Below are positions 1 through 13,880 of a stretch of 64,000 nucleotides of DNA, piece after piece. The notes beneath the pieces are model-generated. The model was not told where the DNA came from, searched no databases, and saw nothing but the letters and a program-made list of their open reading frames with translations. Each line of letters begins with the position of its first letter. The first letter of the stretch is position 1. Made by a program: the position numbers and the translations under genes. The stretch is from Flaccisagitta enflata (lineage: Eukaryota; Chaetognatha; Sagittoidea; Aphragmophora): NCBI GenBank assembly GCA_965153355.1, contig OZ231126.1, positions 66,092,001 to 66,156,000 on the forward strand, in the 5' to 3' direction.

Positions 1-256
1 ACAAAAACCATATTGATCTAGACAACGACTGGTACTGAGACGTAATCAGAGAATTTTGAGAAACGAGTTTTGGCAACGCTCTCTCCGATTTTATATCTGG
101 TCGAATTTCAATTCAAAGGCGTGTCAAGTTCATGACTGCGAGCTCACGAATTCATTCGCGTCCTGTTTAAACCAGAAACCCCGTACAGGATCTAGTAAAC
201 GGATAAATGTACCACGACGTCTGGTCCGTGCAAACGTGCTTTTGTCATGCCAACGA
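1..256. other. unassigned sequence
   Basis: No gene, RNA or repeat was recognised here. The reading frames that cross it lack ATG-led coding character and run into the mobile element that follows. Confidence 0.5.
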
Positions 257-759
257 TTTTTAGTCGCGGACACGCGACTCTACAGTCTACAACTTGCCGT
301 GTCGGTCGCACCTGGTAATCTCTAATAGAAAAATGTGAGATTAATACCCGAGCAATACCCGAGCATACCCGAGCATACCCAAGAAATACCCTAGCAATAC
401 CCGAGTAATACCCGAGCAATACCCAGGCAATACCCAAGCAATACCTGAGCATACCAAAATACCCGAGCAATCCCGAGCGATACCAAAGCAATGCCAAAGT
501 AATACCCGGGCATACCCAAGCATACCCAAGCAATACCCAAGTAATACCCTAGCAATACCCGCGTAATACCCGAGCAATACCCAAGCAATACCCGAGCAAT
601 ACCCAAGCATATCCAAATACCCGAGTATACCCCGGGTTTTAATCTCACCTCAGATTACCTGGTGGGTCGGTCCCTAACTTTTTAGAATTTCGAGCGGTTT
701 TCGAGATTCGACCCCTGCCCAATCGTCCGCGACTGTCTTGCCGTGTATCCGGCCTTGTT
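257..759 (-). mobile_element. HINE-like element with hairpin terminus (copy A)
   Basis: Read on the minus strand the element starts at the AACAAGGCCGGATACACGGC-type end (near 759) and finishes in a hairpin followed by CTAAAAA (near 257). The hairpin on the plus strand is GTCGCGgacaCGCGAC at 263-278. The subterminal word GTCCGCGAC near 725-733 complements its outer arm GTCGCGGAC. The usual (GTCC)n core is mostly replaced by the 11-bp minisatellite annotated separately. The overall design (subterminal inverted word, short tandem core, 3' hairpin) is that of Helentron-associated non-autonomous elements (HINE/DINE-1/pearl type). Family assignment is inference. Confidence 0.65.
340..640. repeat. 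minisatellite, about 11-bp unit (AATACCCGAGC)n
   Basis: More than twenty degenerate copies of an AATACCCGAGC-like unit run head to tail, with local variants such as AATACCCAAGC and AGCATACCC. It sits in the position normally occupied by the GTCC core of the surrounding HINE-like copy. Confidence 0.9.
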
Positions 760-837
760 TGTGTCGTTTTCTGTCGCTTATTGAGTGACCCGCCTTTCGA
801 GCGAGTCATCTTGCACTACAGACATCATTACCTAATG

Positions 838-1388
838 CAGTTGAACCCCGCAATAACGGATGTCTAGGGACCATCAAATTTAATCAGTTATACAACCTAG
901 GATATAAGTTTGTCAGCGAGCCTAACTGTAGATAATTGCTTAAAAAAAACACTAATTTTATCAAAATTGGTGAGATTCTAAAACTTCAGTTAAACCCCGC
1001 TCTAACGACTCGCCACAAGCGGAATTTTGCCTATAATGAATGCAAATTCATGATCCCTTCCATTTGTTTTTTTTCCTAAATTGTTTTTTTTCCTAACTTG
1101 ATCAAGAAATAGTATACAGGTTAGTTAAATTCAAAAAACAAAATATTTATCATTATTGGCAGGCCTGAAAACATCATCAATTGAATGTCTTAAAACCAGA
1201 TAAGCTCTAAAGCCTTCCAAGGCTTAGTCAAAGCATTCCTAGGCCTAAAGTACAATTCTGTCAGATGATGCCAAAAGAGATGACCCAAAGTATTATTCAT
1301 AATTTTGGTACTTTGATTGTACTTTTTTCTAAACCCGTTACAGGCGGATTTCTGTTACTCTGGGGTCCAATATAGCTGGGTGTAACTG
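838..1388. mobile_element. pogo/Tigger-like MITE remnants
   Basis: A terminus CAGTTGAACCCCGCAATAAC begins at 838. A second, similar terminus (CAGTTAAACCCCGCTC) begins at 987, and the inverted end GGGTGTAACTG closes at 1388. CAGTTGAAC-type ends on TA targets are typical of Tc1/mariner-pogo non-autonomous elements. Two left ends with one right end suggest a truncated copy next to, or interrupted by, a second one. No transposase was seen. Confidence 0.6.
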
Positions 1389-1509
1389 TATGTTTTTCCT
1401 TAGGATTTACTTTAATTACCGCAAAAGATTTATGAAACTCAAAAAATCATAACGACGTCCAGAATATATACTGAAGTCAGCATTCTTATGAACTTAAATG
1501 AATTTTTCC

Positions 1510-1519
1510 TTCTTTTCCT

Positions 1520-1591
<72 letters not shown>

Positions 1592-1614
1592 TTTTTCTTT
1601 TTTCTTTCTTTCTC

Positions 1615-1674
<60 letters not shown>

Positions 1675-1730
1675 TTTTTCTTTCTTTCTTTCTTTCTTTC
1701 TTTTTCTTTCTATTACTTTTTTTCTTCGTT
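1510..1730. repeat. (TTTC)n microsatellite
   Basis: About 220 bp of TTTC tetranucleotides, interrupted by a few runs of T and a CTCTTTC variant. Long open frames on both strands are repeat artefacts. Confidence 0.97.
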
Positions 1731-1854
1731 TTGTATTTTTTCCCCATTGTCCTTTAAGATTTTCCGACAAATTTCTTTCTCTTCCGAGAAGTGGCGCTTC
1801 CCGCTTCTTCAAAATATGAACACCTGGTACTAGAGCCTTAGATGTCATGAAAGA

Positions 1855-2069
1855 TTTTAGTCGCGTGCTACGCGACTCTACATCCCGCTATGTCGGTCCA
1901 TCGGTCGGTCGGTCGGTCAGTTGGTCGGTTGGTCGGTCCCCTTTTTACTTTTTCAGCGTTTTTGAGCTTTTTGAGCATACGGCTCCTGCCAAGATGCCCT
2001 AGTGACTTTCTCTAGCACTGCTCCTACCCACCCGCACGCGACTTGGGTAGCCGTGTATCCGGCCTTGTT
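1855..2069 (-). mobile_element. HINE-like element (copy B)
   Basis: The terminal hairpin GTCGCGtgcTACGCGAC lies at the low-coordinate end. It is followed by a (GGTC)n core, an ACTTTTTCAGCG-type conserved body, then CACGCGACTTGGGTAGCCG and the GGCCTTGTT end. The subterminal GCACGCGAC complements the hairpin arm GTCGCGTGC. Confidence 0.75.
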
Positions 2070-2372
2070 CACATACAGCCCGTTCCCCCACCCCCTCCCC
2101 CCGGCCTCTTTCCTCCTGAGAAAAAAAGTAAAAAGACGACTTTTACACACTCTCGCAGCTGCGCTTCATTGTACATGTTGTGGATTTTCCCCCCATAAAA
2201 CCTTTGTCCGAAACTCGTAGTAGTTTTCATTCAGTGCGTTTGTAGCGCCATAAAACAGTTTTCATGATGTTGTAACGTCGTTGTAGAAAAAGATGAAGAG
2301 AAGAAGAATAATAAAGGCCAAAAGAAAAGAAATAAGAAAAAGAAAAAAGATTCATGCCACGTGGGTGTGTAA

Positions 2373-2606
2373 GGGCGTGTTTCTAGTGAGCGCCAAAAAC
2401 GCCTTTGTTCCCGTGAAACGCGATAACAGTGTGAACACATATTCAAGAATTTCAACTGTCCTACGAGGAGAGCAAGGGGGAGTGAGCGAGCCTGTGAACA
2501 GAACGTATGATGTAGGAGAGTGAGTTAGTGGTGCGAGCGAACGAACGTAGCGAACGACTCGATTTGCTCCTTTCAAACGCTCGATCGTCTTTTGACTCGC
2601 GCTTCT
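2373..2606 (+). mobile_element. Harbinger-like MITE, decayed copy
   Basis: Begins GGGCGTGTTTCTAGTGAGCG and shares the family body (AACGCCTTTGTTCCCGTGAA, ATTCAAGAATTTCAACTGTC, then a GAGCGAAC-rich core). The right end is degenerate. Better copies in this window show 3-bp target duplications. Confidence 0.65.
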
Positions 2607-3006
2607 AAAAGGATGTATCACTTTCTAGAAACATGATGTGTTCAACTTAATCTTGTGAATGTTTTGGTCGCCTAGGCCTCCCTCGAGCGCTAATGTTGGA
2701 TTCCTTAAAAGGCCTGGATATAAGTCTAGATAAAAATGGGGGGGGGGGGAAAAAGGGTTTGGGTAAGAGATGCTTCAAAACTACTGAAAAAATCCTTAAA
2801 ATGATTTGAGGTAAAATAATTCTAAGTTCAAATCTATAAAAAATATTTATGGCTAGGATGGGGAAGCTAGATTGCAAAGAGACGGAAACTAAATAAAGGT
2901 GGAGAATCAAAAATGATTTGTAACACAATAACACATACACAAAACACACTATATATACATCACACAAAACACAAAGACACAACACACACGCACATCACAC
3001 ACTTAC

Positions 3007-3690
<684 letters not shown>

Positions 3691-4382
3691 CAGGTCGCCC
3701 AAGGGCAATATGTGGTCAGCGATACCCGTTGCCCTGCTTTGAGTGATTGTGAATTGGAGTGAGGGGAAGCAGGGCAGCGGCCCCAAAGGGGACGAAGTCC
3801 TGTAGAACACAGGGGGACTTTCGTTCGTCCTACCTGAAGAAGTGGATGAGATGCTATAGAGGGCTGACTGAAGGCATTCAAGAGCCTAAACTGAGGTCTA
3901 AGAAGGCTGATATAAGGCCTCAGAATGCCAATGGGAAGCTTGAGAGGGCTAACTTGAGGCTTGAGAGAGCTGGATTAAGGCTTGAAAGGCCTGGGAGCAA
4001 TAAATGGAGGTTTAGATGGTTGATTTGAGGCCTGAGAGGCCTAATTTTAGGCATGAGAGGCCAGGTTTGAGGCTTGATAATTTGGATTTGAGGCCTGAGA
4101 AGCCAGATTTGAGGCCTGAGAGGCCAGATTTGTGGCCTGAGAGGCCAGATTTGTGGCCTGAGAGGCCAGATTTGAGGCCTGAGAGGCCAGATTTGAGGCC
4201 TGGGAGGCTGGATTTGGGACCTGAGAGGCTGGATTTGCAGCCTGAGAGGCCAGATTTGAGGCCTGAGGGGTCTGATGAAGGGGGAGGGACTAACGGACGA
4301 ATGGACGAACGAACGGATGAACGGATGAATGAAAGTCCCCCTGTGTTCTACAGGACTTCGTCTCCTTCGGGGCCGCTGCCCA
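3691..4382 (+). mobile_element. TIR-minisatellite element (copy 2a)
   Basis: The element starts with a flank holding the GCCCTGCTT / AAGCAGGGC hairpin. The inverted arm GGGCAGCGGCCCCAAAGGGG then continues through a CCTGTAGAACACAGGGGGAC-type stretch to TTTCGTTCGTCC. The complementary arm closes at 4330-4382 (GAAAGTCCCC to GGCCGCTGCCC). Between the arms is a 21-bp minisatellite. At least six related copies occur in the window. No transposase was seen; superfamily unknown. Confidence 0.75.
4020..4270. repeat. 21-bp minisatellite (GGCCTGAGAGGCCAGATTTGA)n, core of copy 2a
   Basis: About a dozen copies of a 21-bp unit built around the short palindrome GGCCTGAGAGGCC followed by an AGATTTGA spacer. 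The same unit recurs near 36300-36370 and, in inverse orientation, near 49570-49690, always inside copies of the same element family. Confidence 0.92.
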
Positions 4383-4742
4383 AAAGCCAGGGAAAGGAGC
4401 TGCTATGGGACCCATCTTAGTGGTCTCTGAAGGCTTATGATGGGCTAAAATGATCAAAATCTAAGTATTTTTGACAACTTCTGGTCCTCTTTGATAATTA
4501 AATGCCTAATGATTTATTCAGTTACCATTATTAAATGCAGCAGAGGGAAATGAGAATAAAAGTGAGGGCCCACTCAAAGCCAGGATTCTGGCCTCAAGGC
4601 TAGGATTTGGGCCTCGAGGCTGAGATTGGACCTTGAGTCTAATTTACCCCTTGAGAGGGCTGATTTGAAGCAAGGTGAAATATGATCAAGGCCAATTTTG
4701 GACCTCTCTGGTAAGATTTTAGGCCTGGGGGGATTTGAGGGA

Positions 4743-5267
4743 TAACTAGTCATCCAAGGATTGCACATAGTCAGTGGTATCCCGATGCCCTGCTGGGAGT
4801 GATCCAGTGAATAATTAGAGTGAGAGCAGGGGGAATTTCCAGACATCCTGAGGGGGCATATTTAAGGCCTTAAATGACTGATTTAGGCCACTGAAGGCAT
4901 ATTTGAAGGTTTGGAGTGCAAAACTAAGGCCTGGAGCAGGTTTGAGGTTTGGAGGGCAAATTTGAGCTTCAGAGGGCTGATTTAATGCTTGAAGGGCTAA
5001 TTGAAGGCTTGGAGGGCAGATTTTAGGTCTGGAGGTCAAACTTGTGTCGGGGGGGGGGTGATTTGAAGCCTGGAAGGCTCATTTGAGGCCTGGATGGCTA
5101 AACTGAGGGCTGGGAGGGCAAATTTGAGGACTTGATGGCCAACAGGGGGGGACGGGAGGATGGACAGAAGAACGGACAACTGGAAATTCCCCCTGTGTTC
5201 TACAGAACCCAAAAAGATTGCCCTGTGAAATCATAGCTCATTGGCCTCTCTTGGGCTGCTGCCCAAA
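4743..5267 (+). mobile_element. TIR-minisatellite element (copy 2b)
   Basis: Starts ACTAGTCATCCAAGGATTGC with the GCCCTGCTGG hairpin flank. The left arm ends in AATTTCCAGACATCC and the right arm contains ACTGGAAATTCCCC, then a diverged GGGCTGCTGCCC. The core is a degraded 30-bp-scale repeat (TTTGAGG...TGGAGGGC). Confidence 0.6.
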
Positions 5268-5270
5268 AGA

Positions 5271-6317
5271 GACTATTATTTTACCAACAAAGTGAATGAA
5301 GGAATGAATGAATGGATGAATGAATGAATGAACAAACAAATCAATCATTGTTCTACAAATAGTGTGTTGGTAAATGAATCTAGTCAATTGACATCTAGCA
5401 TTAAATGTGCTACGATCTTTGTCATTTTTTACCATTTTGGGTGCTTTAGACTCTCTTTGAGTGGGCTTATCAGGGGTCCTCAGCCTCCAATTTTATTCTC
5501 ATTTAGTTCTGCTGCACTTGAAGAGGGTAGTTGAACAGATATGAGATAACTAGGCATTTTTATTTCAAAGAATAGTGAAAGTTATCGAGAAAGCTTAGTT
5601 TGTGGTAATTTTTGCCCATTTTAATTCTTTTCATGGCCCTTAAGGGCCTTTAATCTTTTCCTTTATTTCCTTAAACCAGATGACAGTATCTTGACATAAA
5701 GTTTCCCTCCTCAATGACATTTGAGAATAAATATATACAAAAACCTCCTTTTTTGGCCATTTTCAGCTCTATGGGCTCTTGAGGGGCCCTTTATGGACCC
5801 CTGGAGGGCCCCACAGAGGCTTCTGACTGCGACTTTTCCTTATTTCATATTCTACTACCTAATATTCATTATACAAGACCCTGCTTTGGGATAATTTACC
5901 TTAATATCCTTGATTATTAAAGGAAAAGTGCAAAAATTGGCTAAAACGCCTTTAATTTTCTTGTTATTAACGCAGTTAGGCTTCAGGGGGTACCTCTTGC
6001 ACATTTTTGAGCCTAGATTGTTTTTCTCCCCTGTTTTAGCTGTCGTAAAGGTCGATGGTGATATTTCTTGTTAGAAAAGTCATGTTTTTAACATTTTGTG
6101 CAAGAACAAGCCCAACCGAGATACCCTACCGAGATACGGCAGCTTATTCACCACAGCACCAGATCAGTGCTGGGTATCAATGGCCATTCATGATCCTTAG
6201 GCTTAGATGACTGAGTGATGAACATCAGATGAGTTGACCAAGGGTTTCGCTAAATTTTACAGGTTTACAGGGGCATCCACGAGCAGGGCAGGGGAACCTC
6301 GAATGACTATTTTCTCG
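5271..6317. other. unassigned AT-rich sequence
   Basis: About 1 kb with a short GAAT run near 5295-5330 and no supported gene or element. Confidence 0.5.
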
Positions 6318-6436
6318 TTTTAGGTGCGACAAAGCACCTCTATAACTGACCTTGTCCGTCGGTCGGTTGGTTGGTCGGTCGGTCGGTCTGTGGGGTAACG
6401 CATTCGTTCGACGATCCACACGTCGCACCTTATTGG
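6317..6436 (-). mobile_element. HINE-like element, shortest copy (copy C)
   Basis: About 120 bp. The plus-strand hairpin AGGTGCgacaaaGCACCT is followed by a (GGTC)n core and then GTCGCACCTTATTGG, the complement of the outer arm AGGTGCGAC. This copy uses different hairpin letters from the GTCGCG copies but keeps the pairing. The outer end is cut off by the adjacent copy. Confidence 0.65.
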
Positions 6437-6741
6437 TTTAGATGCGTCCTCGCATCTCTATAAGAGGGTCTATCCATCGATCGATTCATTGATTCGTCCT
6501 TCCCTCCGTCCATTACGCCTGAAAATTCACGTTTCTTGGTTGTTTTTGGCCACGATGAGCTTTTGCAATGCATCAAACGATCGATACACGTGTTTTGAGT
6601 CTCCTTTGGCTATTGTCAGAAATTGAAGCTGTCCGTCTGTCTGTCTGTCTGTCTGTCTGTCTGTTCATGCATTCAGCGCGTAATTCACCCCATGCAGTGA
6701 CACAGGCAAAACGCATCGTTGCCCGACTTACGCTTGTTTCT
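6437..6741 (-). mobile_element. HINE-like element, AGATGCG variant
   Basis: The hairpin AGATGCGtccTCGCATCT sits at the low-coordinate end, followed by CTATAAGAGGG and GTCC-related repeats. A (GTCT)n run lies near 6632-6662. The far end ACGCATCGTTGCCCGACTT and CGCTTGTTTC resembles the start of the copy at 17780 read in reverse. Confidence 0.55.
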
Positions 6742-8001
<1,260 letters not shown>

Positions 8002-8098
8002 CAACAATCAATGTAAGGATATCCTAGAAACAATATTATAAAGATTTTGACGACCACAGCTGAAACGAAAAGGATGCGGAGGGAAAGGAAAACCAGGG

Positions 8099-8291
8099 GT
8101 GTATATAATTGAGTCGCTTTTGATTCTCCCCCCCCCCCTCTGCCTTTGATTTTCTTCCCCGTGACACGAAGCGTCGCTTTTTAAAATCTATGATTTTATT
8201 CCCCATAAAGCTATAAGACAGTGTAGTTAAGGTTCAAATAATGTTAAATTGTGTTTTACTAACTAGTTTTTATGAACTCAATTATACACAG
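8099..8291. mobile_element. short MITE with GTGTATATAATTGAGT ends
   Basis: The left end GTGTATATAATTGAGTCGC is inverted at the right end as ACTCAATTATACAC. A related sequence at 58804-58892 starts with the same words and ends in TATATACAGGCCTG. Length about 190 bp, no coding capacity. Confidence 0.6.
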
Positions 8292-8304
8292 GCCTGAGGA
8301 AAAC

Positions 8305-8347
8305 AGAAAGAAAGTATGAAAGAAAGAAAAGAGAAGGAAAGAAAGAG

Positions 8348-8418
<71 letters not shown>

Positions 8419-8491
8419 GAGAAAGAGAGAAAAAAACAAAGAAATAAACAAAGAAAGAAACAATGATAGAAAGAAAGAAACAATGAGAGAT

Positions 8492-8550
<59 letters not shown>

Positions 8551-8594
8551 AAAAAAAAAGAAAGAAACAAAAGAAAGAAACAAAGAAAAAAACA

Positions 8595-8662
<68 letters not shown>

Positions 8663-8726
8663 ATGAAAGAATGAGAGAAAGAGAGAAAGGAAGAAAGAAA
8701 GAAAGTAAGGAAAAAGGTAAAGGAAA

Positions 8727-8814
<88 letters not shown>

Positions 8815-8878
8815 ATGAAAGAATGAGAGAAAGAGAGAAAGGAAGAAAGAAAGAAAGTAAGGAAAAAGGTAAAGGAAA

Positions 8879-8944
<66 letters not shown>

Positions 8945-8955
8945 GAAAGAAAGAG
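8305..8955. repeat. (GAAA)n array with a 152-bp internal duplication
   Basis: About 650 bp of GAAA tetranucleotides with interruptions. The block beginning GAATGAAAGAATGAGAG and running through GTAAGGAAAAAGGTAAAGG occurs at about 8661 and again at about 8813, so the array grew in part by segment duplication. Confidence 0.93.
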
Positions 8956-9134
8956 AATGAAAAGCAGGAACGCTTTTTGAACCTTCGAACAACGTATTCT
9001 AAACGCCGAGGCTAATGAATATTTACCAATGCACTTTATAGCCAAAAAAGATCCATCCACGATCACGATCAAAACAACATCGCACTGAGGGACAATTCCT
9101 CGAATATTCACCTTCCAATTCGGATGGGGCCTGA

Positions 9135-9403
9135 GGGCGTGTTTCCAGTGAGCGCCAAAAACGCGTTTCTTCCCGTGAAACGCGATCACAGTGTGAACAC
9201 ATATTTAAGAATTTCAACTGTCCCACGAGGGAGTGAGCGAAGTGAGTGAGCGAGCCCCTGAACGGAGCGAGCGAGTGAAGCGAGGGTAGCAAAGTGGAGC
9301 GCTGCGGAGCGAGTGAGCGGAGTGAGCGGTGCGAGCGAACGAACGTAGCGAGCAACCAAGTGGCCCGTTCAAAACGCGGTTGTCTCTGACTAGAAACGCC
9401 CCC
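9135..9403 (+). mobile_element. Harbinger-like MITE (copy 3b)
   Basis: Starts GGGCGTGTTTCCAGTGAGCG and ends CTAGAAACGCCCC. The core is a run of GAGCGAGTGAGCGGAGTG-like words. The flanking trinucleotides are TGA and TTA, a near match to the 3-bp duplications of the other copies. Confidence 0.75.
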
Positions 9404-9568
9404 TTACTTGGGCAGGGGCGGTGCTACAAACTTAGGTGGTGCTTTTAGGCTTGAGGAGGGGCAGTGTTGCAAAAATGGTTCGCAACCAAACCAAACTATG
9501 TTGACAGGACAACCGCTTGTGGGTAAACAGGTCAATTAAACAAGTTTAAAGTCAACAGGTGGTATATA

Positions 9569-9600
9569 CAGTTGAACCCCGCAAATTCAAATTTCAAAGG
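9569..9600 (+). mobile_element. pogo-like terminus, fragment
   Basis: CAGTTGAACCCCGCAAAT directly after TATA matches the pogo-like ends elsewhere in the window. No matching right end was found nearby. Confidence 0.5.
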
Positions 9601-10380
<780 letters not shown>

Positions 10381-10670
10381 CATCCAAGCATTCAAATTGA
10401 TCATCTTCAGAGATTTTTCAGGCTCTTGAGAGCTCTTTCACTTTTTGCCGTATCTTGCACAAAGGGAAATAGTCCGTAGCTTGAAAAGAATTTGAAGCAA
10501 AAATTCCGTTAAAATTGTTTTCTTTAAAATCAAGGTTTGAATATGCGCGCCAGCCTGTGCACGGTTATGCTGGTATGGTATCATTCACACTTCGTGTAAC
10601 AGATTCACACTTTAAGTAACAGATCTACAGAAAAAAACAGACTGACATATGATTATCAATATTAATGACC

Positions 10671-11206
10671 CATTCGGGTGTGTCAAAAAAATAAAAAGTA
10701 TCTTTGATCAGATCATCAACATCAGGGAGCATAAACAAAAATTTTTTAAGACTTTTAGCGTTTTTATTTTTTCAAATTTTAGTCATCTTCCGTTTTTTTA
10801 GCACAGGAACAGATTGTCAAAAATATATATACTTTCAGAGTCTCCACCTAGTTTTGTTGAAAATGAGACCCAAAAGGTCAACAGAGAATATTAAGTTTTA
10901 TTTCTTTTTATGATTTTTGCGGAAAAAAAATAACTTTTACCTATTCCCAACTAGAAATCAAACAAAGATATTTAGATGGCTACTTTATTATATCTATAAA
11001 CAATAATTCTGATATGAAATCAATAACACGGCAATATACAAATTAGCGGCTAAATAGTTTTTTTTTGAAAAAATGGAAGATGAATGAAAATTGAAAAAAA
11101 AAAGAAAAAAAAACGCTAAAGATCTTAAAATTCTTTTGTTTACGCACCCTGATATTGGTGATCTGATCAAAGATAATTTTTTATTTTTTGACACACCCGA
11201 ATGACC
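10671..11206. mobile_element. inverted-repeat MITE with ATTCGGGTGTGTC ends
   Basis: The left end ATTCGGGTGTGTC continues into a T/A-rich arm containing CTTTGATCAGATCA. The right arm has TGATCTGATCAAAG and closes GACACACCCGAAT. Arms are about 120-150 bp. TGACCC flanks both ends, a probable short target duplication. A partial relative ends at about 54118. Confidence 0.7.
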
Positions 11207-11588
11207 CATGCACAGAACATTAGGACTTGAACCACCGGCATACTTTTTTTTTATGAGCGATTGCAGTGGACGCACTAGATAGTTTTTTATTTTTTATCTC
11301 ATCTTGTATTATCTTTTATTGCCCGCAATTACTCTATCTGACGTTGCATGCACCTATGGTTACAGAAAACGGATGTTTTAGCACGTTTGAAAATGTCTTT
11401 CTTTATACAACTCTCAATCACATTCTCTCACTCAAAACTTTTTTTCATTTCTTCGCGTTTATTCTTGTCGTTGTTATTTCTTTCGTTCTGGTTTTAGATC
11501 TTTCCTTTTTTTTTTCTCTTTCTTCCTTTTTTTGCTCCTTCCTTATTTTCTTCCTTCCTTCTTTCCTTCCTGCTAACTCTATTTATCT
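11207..11588. other. unassigned T-rich sequence
   Basis: Pyrimidine-rich lead-in to the TTTC array. No gene seen. Confidence 0.5.
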
Positions 11589-11603
11589 ATCTGTTTGTTT
11601 TTT

Positions 11604-11671
<68 letters not shown>

Positions 11672-11835
11672 TCCTTTTTCTTTCTTTTTTTCTTTCTTTC
11701 TTTCTTTTAATCTTTCTTTTAATCTTTCTCTTTTTCTTTCTTCTTTAATCTTTCTTTCTTTTTTCTTTCTTTTTTCTTTCTTCTTTCTCTTCTTTCTCTC
11801 TCTTTCTCTCTCTCTTCTCTTCTCTCTTCTTCTTT

Positions 11836-11915
<80 letters not shown>

Positions 11916-12012
11916 GTTTGTTTAGTTTTTTTTACTTCGCATTTGCGCTTTTTAGTCACGACTCCCTTGTCAAGTTTTTTTCCTTCCCAACATTTGCTAG
12001 CACATCTCTCTG

Positions 12013-12097
<85 letters not shown>
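11589..12097. repeat. compound TTTC and TC arrays
   Basis: TTTC repeats (11600-11780) grade into TC repeats (11800-11912). A 100-bp unique gap follows and then a second TC tract (12006-12097). Confidence 0.95.
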
Positions 12098-12101
<4 letters not shown>

Positions 12102-12359
12102 TATTAGTTCAAATCGCCTCCACAAGGGAAAAAAAGTAGAAAATTTTGTCTCTTCAATTCAAGTTGAACTTCGAGTGAACCGTTTTCCTTTAAAGCAAAA
12201 ATTCTTTCTTTACTTCTCTGTCTGTGTCTTTTTCTGTATCTGTTTCAGTGACTGCTTGTAACGATCCGACTTTGTCTTTCGGTTTCTTGGTCTGCCTGTT
12301 TTTTCACTATCTGGTAGTCTTAGTCAATCTCCCTCTCTGTCTGTCTGTTTTCTGTCTGT

Positions 12360-12367
12360 CTGTCCCC

Positions 12368-12427
<60 letters not shown>
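12360..12427. repeat. (CT)n microsatellite with GTCT lead-in
   Basis: GTCTGTCTGTC words pass into a pure CT tract of about 55 bp. Confidence 0.95.
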
Positions 12428-12430
<3 letters not shown>

Positions 12431-12966
12431 CTATTGCGACCTTATAAGTGGAAATTGGAAATGGATTTCTCTTTTTATCCCTTTTCGGTTTTTCCCCTCA
12501 ACAGCAATTTTTTGAAAGAGGAAATTATAAGAATATAAAAATTTTGAGAATACGTTTGAAAAATTAAGGCACCACCAATGTCATTGCATATTGCCAACTC
12601 GCAAAAAAAAAAAAAAAAAGAAAAAGAAAAAAAAAAGCGCATCAACTGAACCTGTATAAAAGAGCGAATGCAAACAAGAAGAGCAGTAGCCCTTGCAACA
12701 AGTTATTCGTAGCCGCATGTACTTTGCAAAAATCGCCCCTTAAAGAAACTTGCATTAAAAACAGAAACAGAAACAGAATAAAAGAGGCTTCATTTCTTTC
12801 GGAAAATGAACCAACACTTCTCCTTTTCATGAAAGATGTTTTAGGGACAAGGGCATTTAAGCGTGTGCCCCATGAATGCCGCTACTACAACAGTGCCAAC
12901 TATATCAACAGATCGGTGTGTCTACTCACTTGTCAGTGCATCCCTCCGTTCATCTTTATCGTTGTT
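12428..12966. other. unassigned sequence
   Basis: A poly-A/GAAA patch lies at 12604-12637. No gene or element was supported. Confidence 0.5.
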
Positions 12967-13030
12967 TTTAGATGCGTCCTCGCATCTCTATAATTGGCCG
13001 TGTCCGTCCGTTGGTTGGTCGGTTACGCAT
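12967..13030 (-). mobile_element. HINE-like element fragment, AGATGCG variant
   Basis: TTTAGATGCGTCCTCGCATC followed by CTATAATTGGCCGTGTCCG and GTTGGTTGGTCGG. This is the hairpin end plus core of the family. The other end is missing. Confidence 0.6.
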
Positions 13031-13079
13031 TCATCCATACCGCGAAATTTATCATAATTTCGATGTAGAAGTCATCATC

Positions 13080-13430
13080 GCAATCATCACCATTGACATC
13101 ATCATCATCATCATCATCATCACCATCGTCGTCATCGTCGTCGTCAACATCATCGTCATCATCACCATCACCATCATCGTCGTCATCGACATGACCGTCA
13201 TCATCGTCATCGATATTATCGTCAACATCGTCGTCATCATCGTCGTCATCATCATCGTCGTCATCATCGTCATCATCATCGGCATCATCAGCGCCGTCAT
13301 CGACATGACCGTCATCATCGTCATCGATATTATCGTCAACATCGTCGTCATCATCGTCGTCATCATCATCGTCGTCATCATCGTCATCATCATCGGCATC
13401 ATCAGCGCCGTCATTACCGTCGTCATCATC
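13080..13430. repeat. ATC/GTC triplet array with a 114-bp tandem duplication
   Basis: Irregular ATC, GTC and AAC triplets. The segment beginning TCATCGACATGACCGTC at about 13184 repeats at about 13298, apparently identical over 114 bp. The triplet mixture acts as a fingerprint, so the duplication must be recent. Confidence 0.93.
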
Positions 13431-13880
13431 AGCGGGGTTCAGAAATTATTTTACTTTGAGCGAAATACTTGCTTTTGAAGTATTCTCATCTTCACTTTTT
13501 TTCAGGTAATATTTTTCATTCAAACGATCATAGCTTATTTATTTTTTTGATGAATCTAAGAAAAATTGGTGACCAAAATGTTGAGTTTTTCAAGGGGCAT
13601 CTTTTTGTGTTTTAGTGCAACCAAATTGGTCAAGCCCATAATAAGTTACAGTGAGTTAAAGATAGGAAAGGGAAAAATATCTGATTGTGCAAAATGTCTT
13701 GTAAGCTATCTCTTCCAAAGTGCCTCCAGAGGCACAACGAATTACTTCTCCGGCAAATGGCAGCCAAAATTCAATTAGAGGAAGCCTACATTGAATATTT
13801 ATCGATTTTCACTCAACTGATGTATTATGGTTAATCAATAAATGAACTGGATTCAAAGGTGGAAACATTTTAATTTCGAA
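13431..13880. other. unassigned sequence
   Basis: AT-rich, with no supported feature apart from the start of the AGTAAGACCACATAAA repeat unit near 13883. Confidence 0.5.

Noticed and set aside
8278-9189. A 303-codon minus-strand open frame rich in Phe, Leu and Ser
   Set aside because: Read through of the GAAA array; the non-repeat ends lie in a MITE and unassigned sequence.
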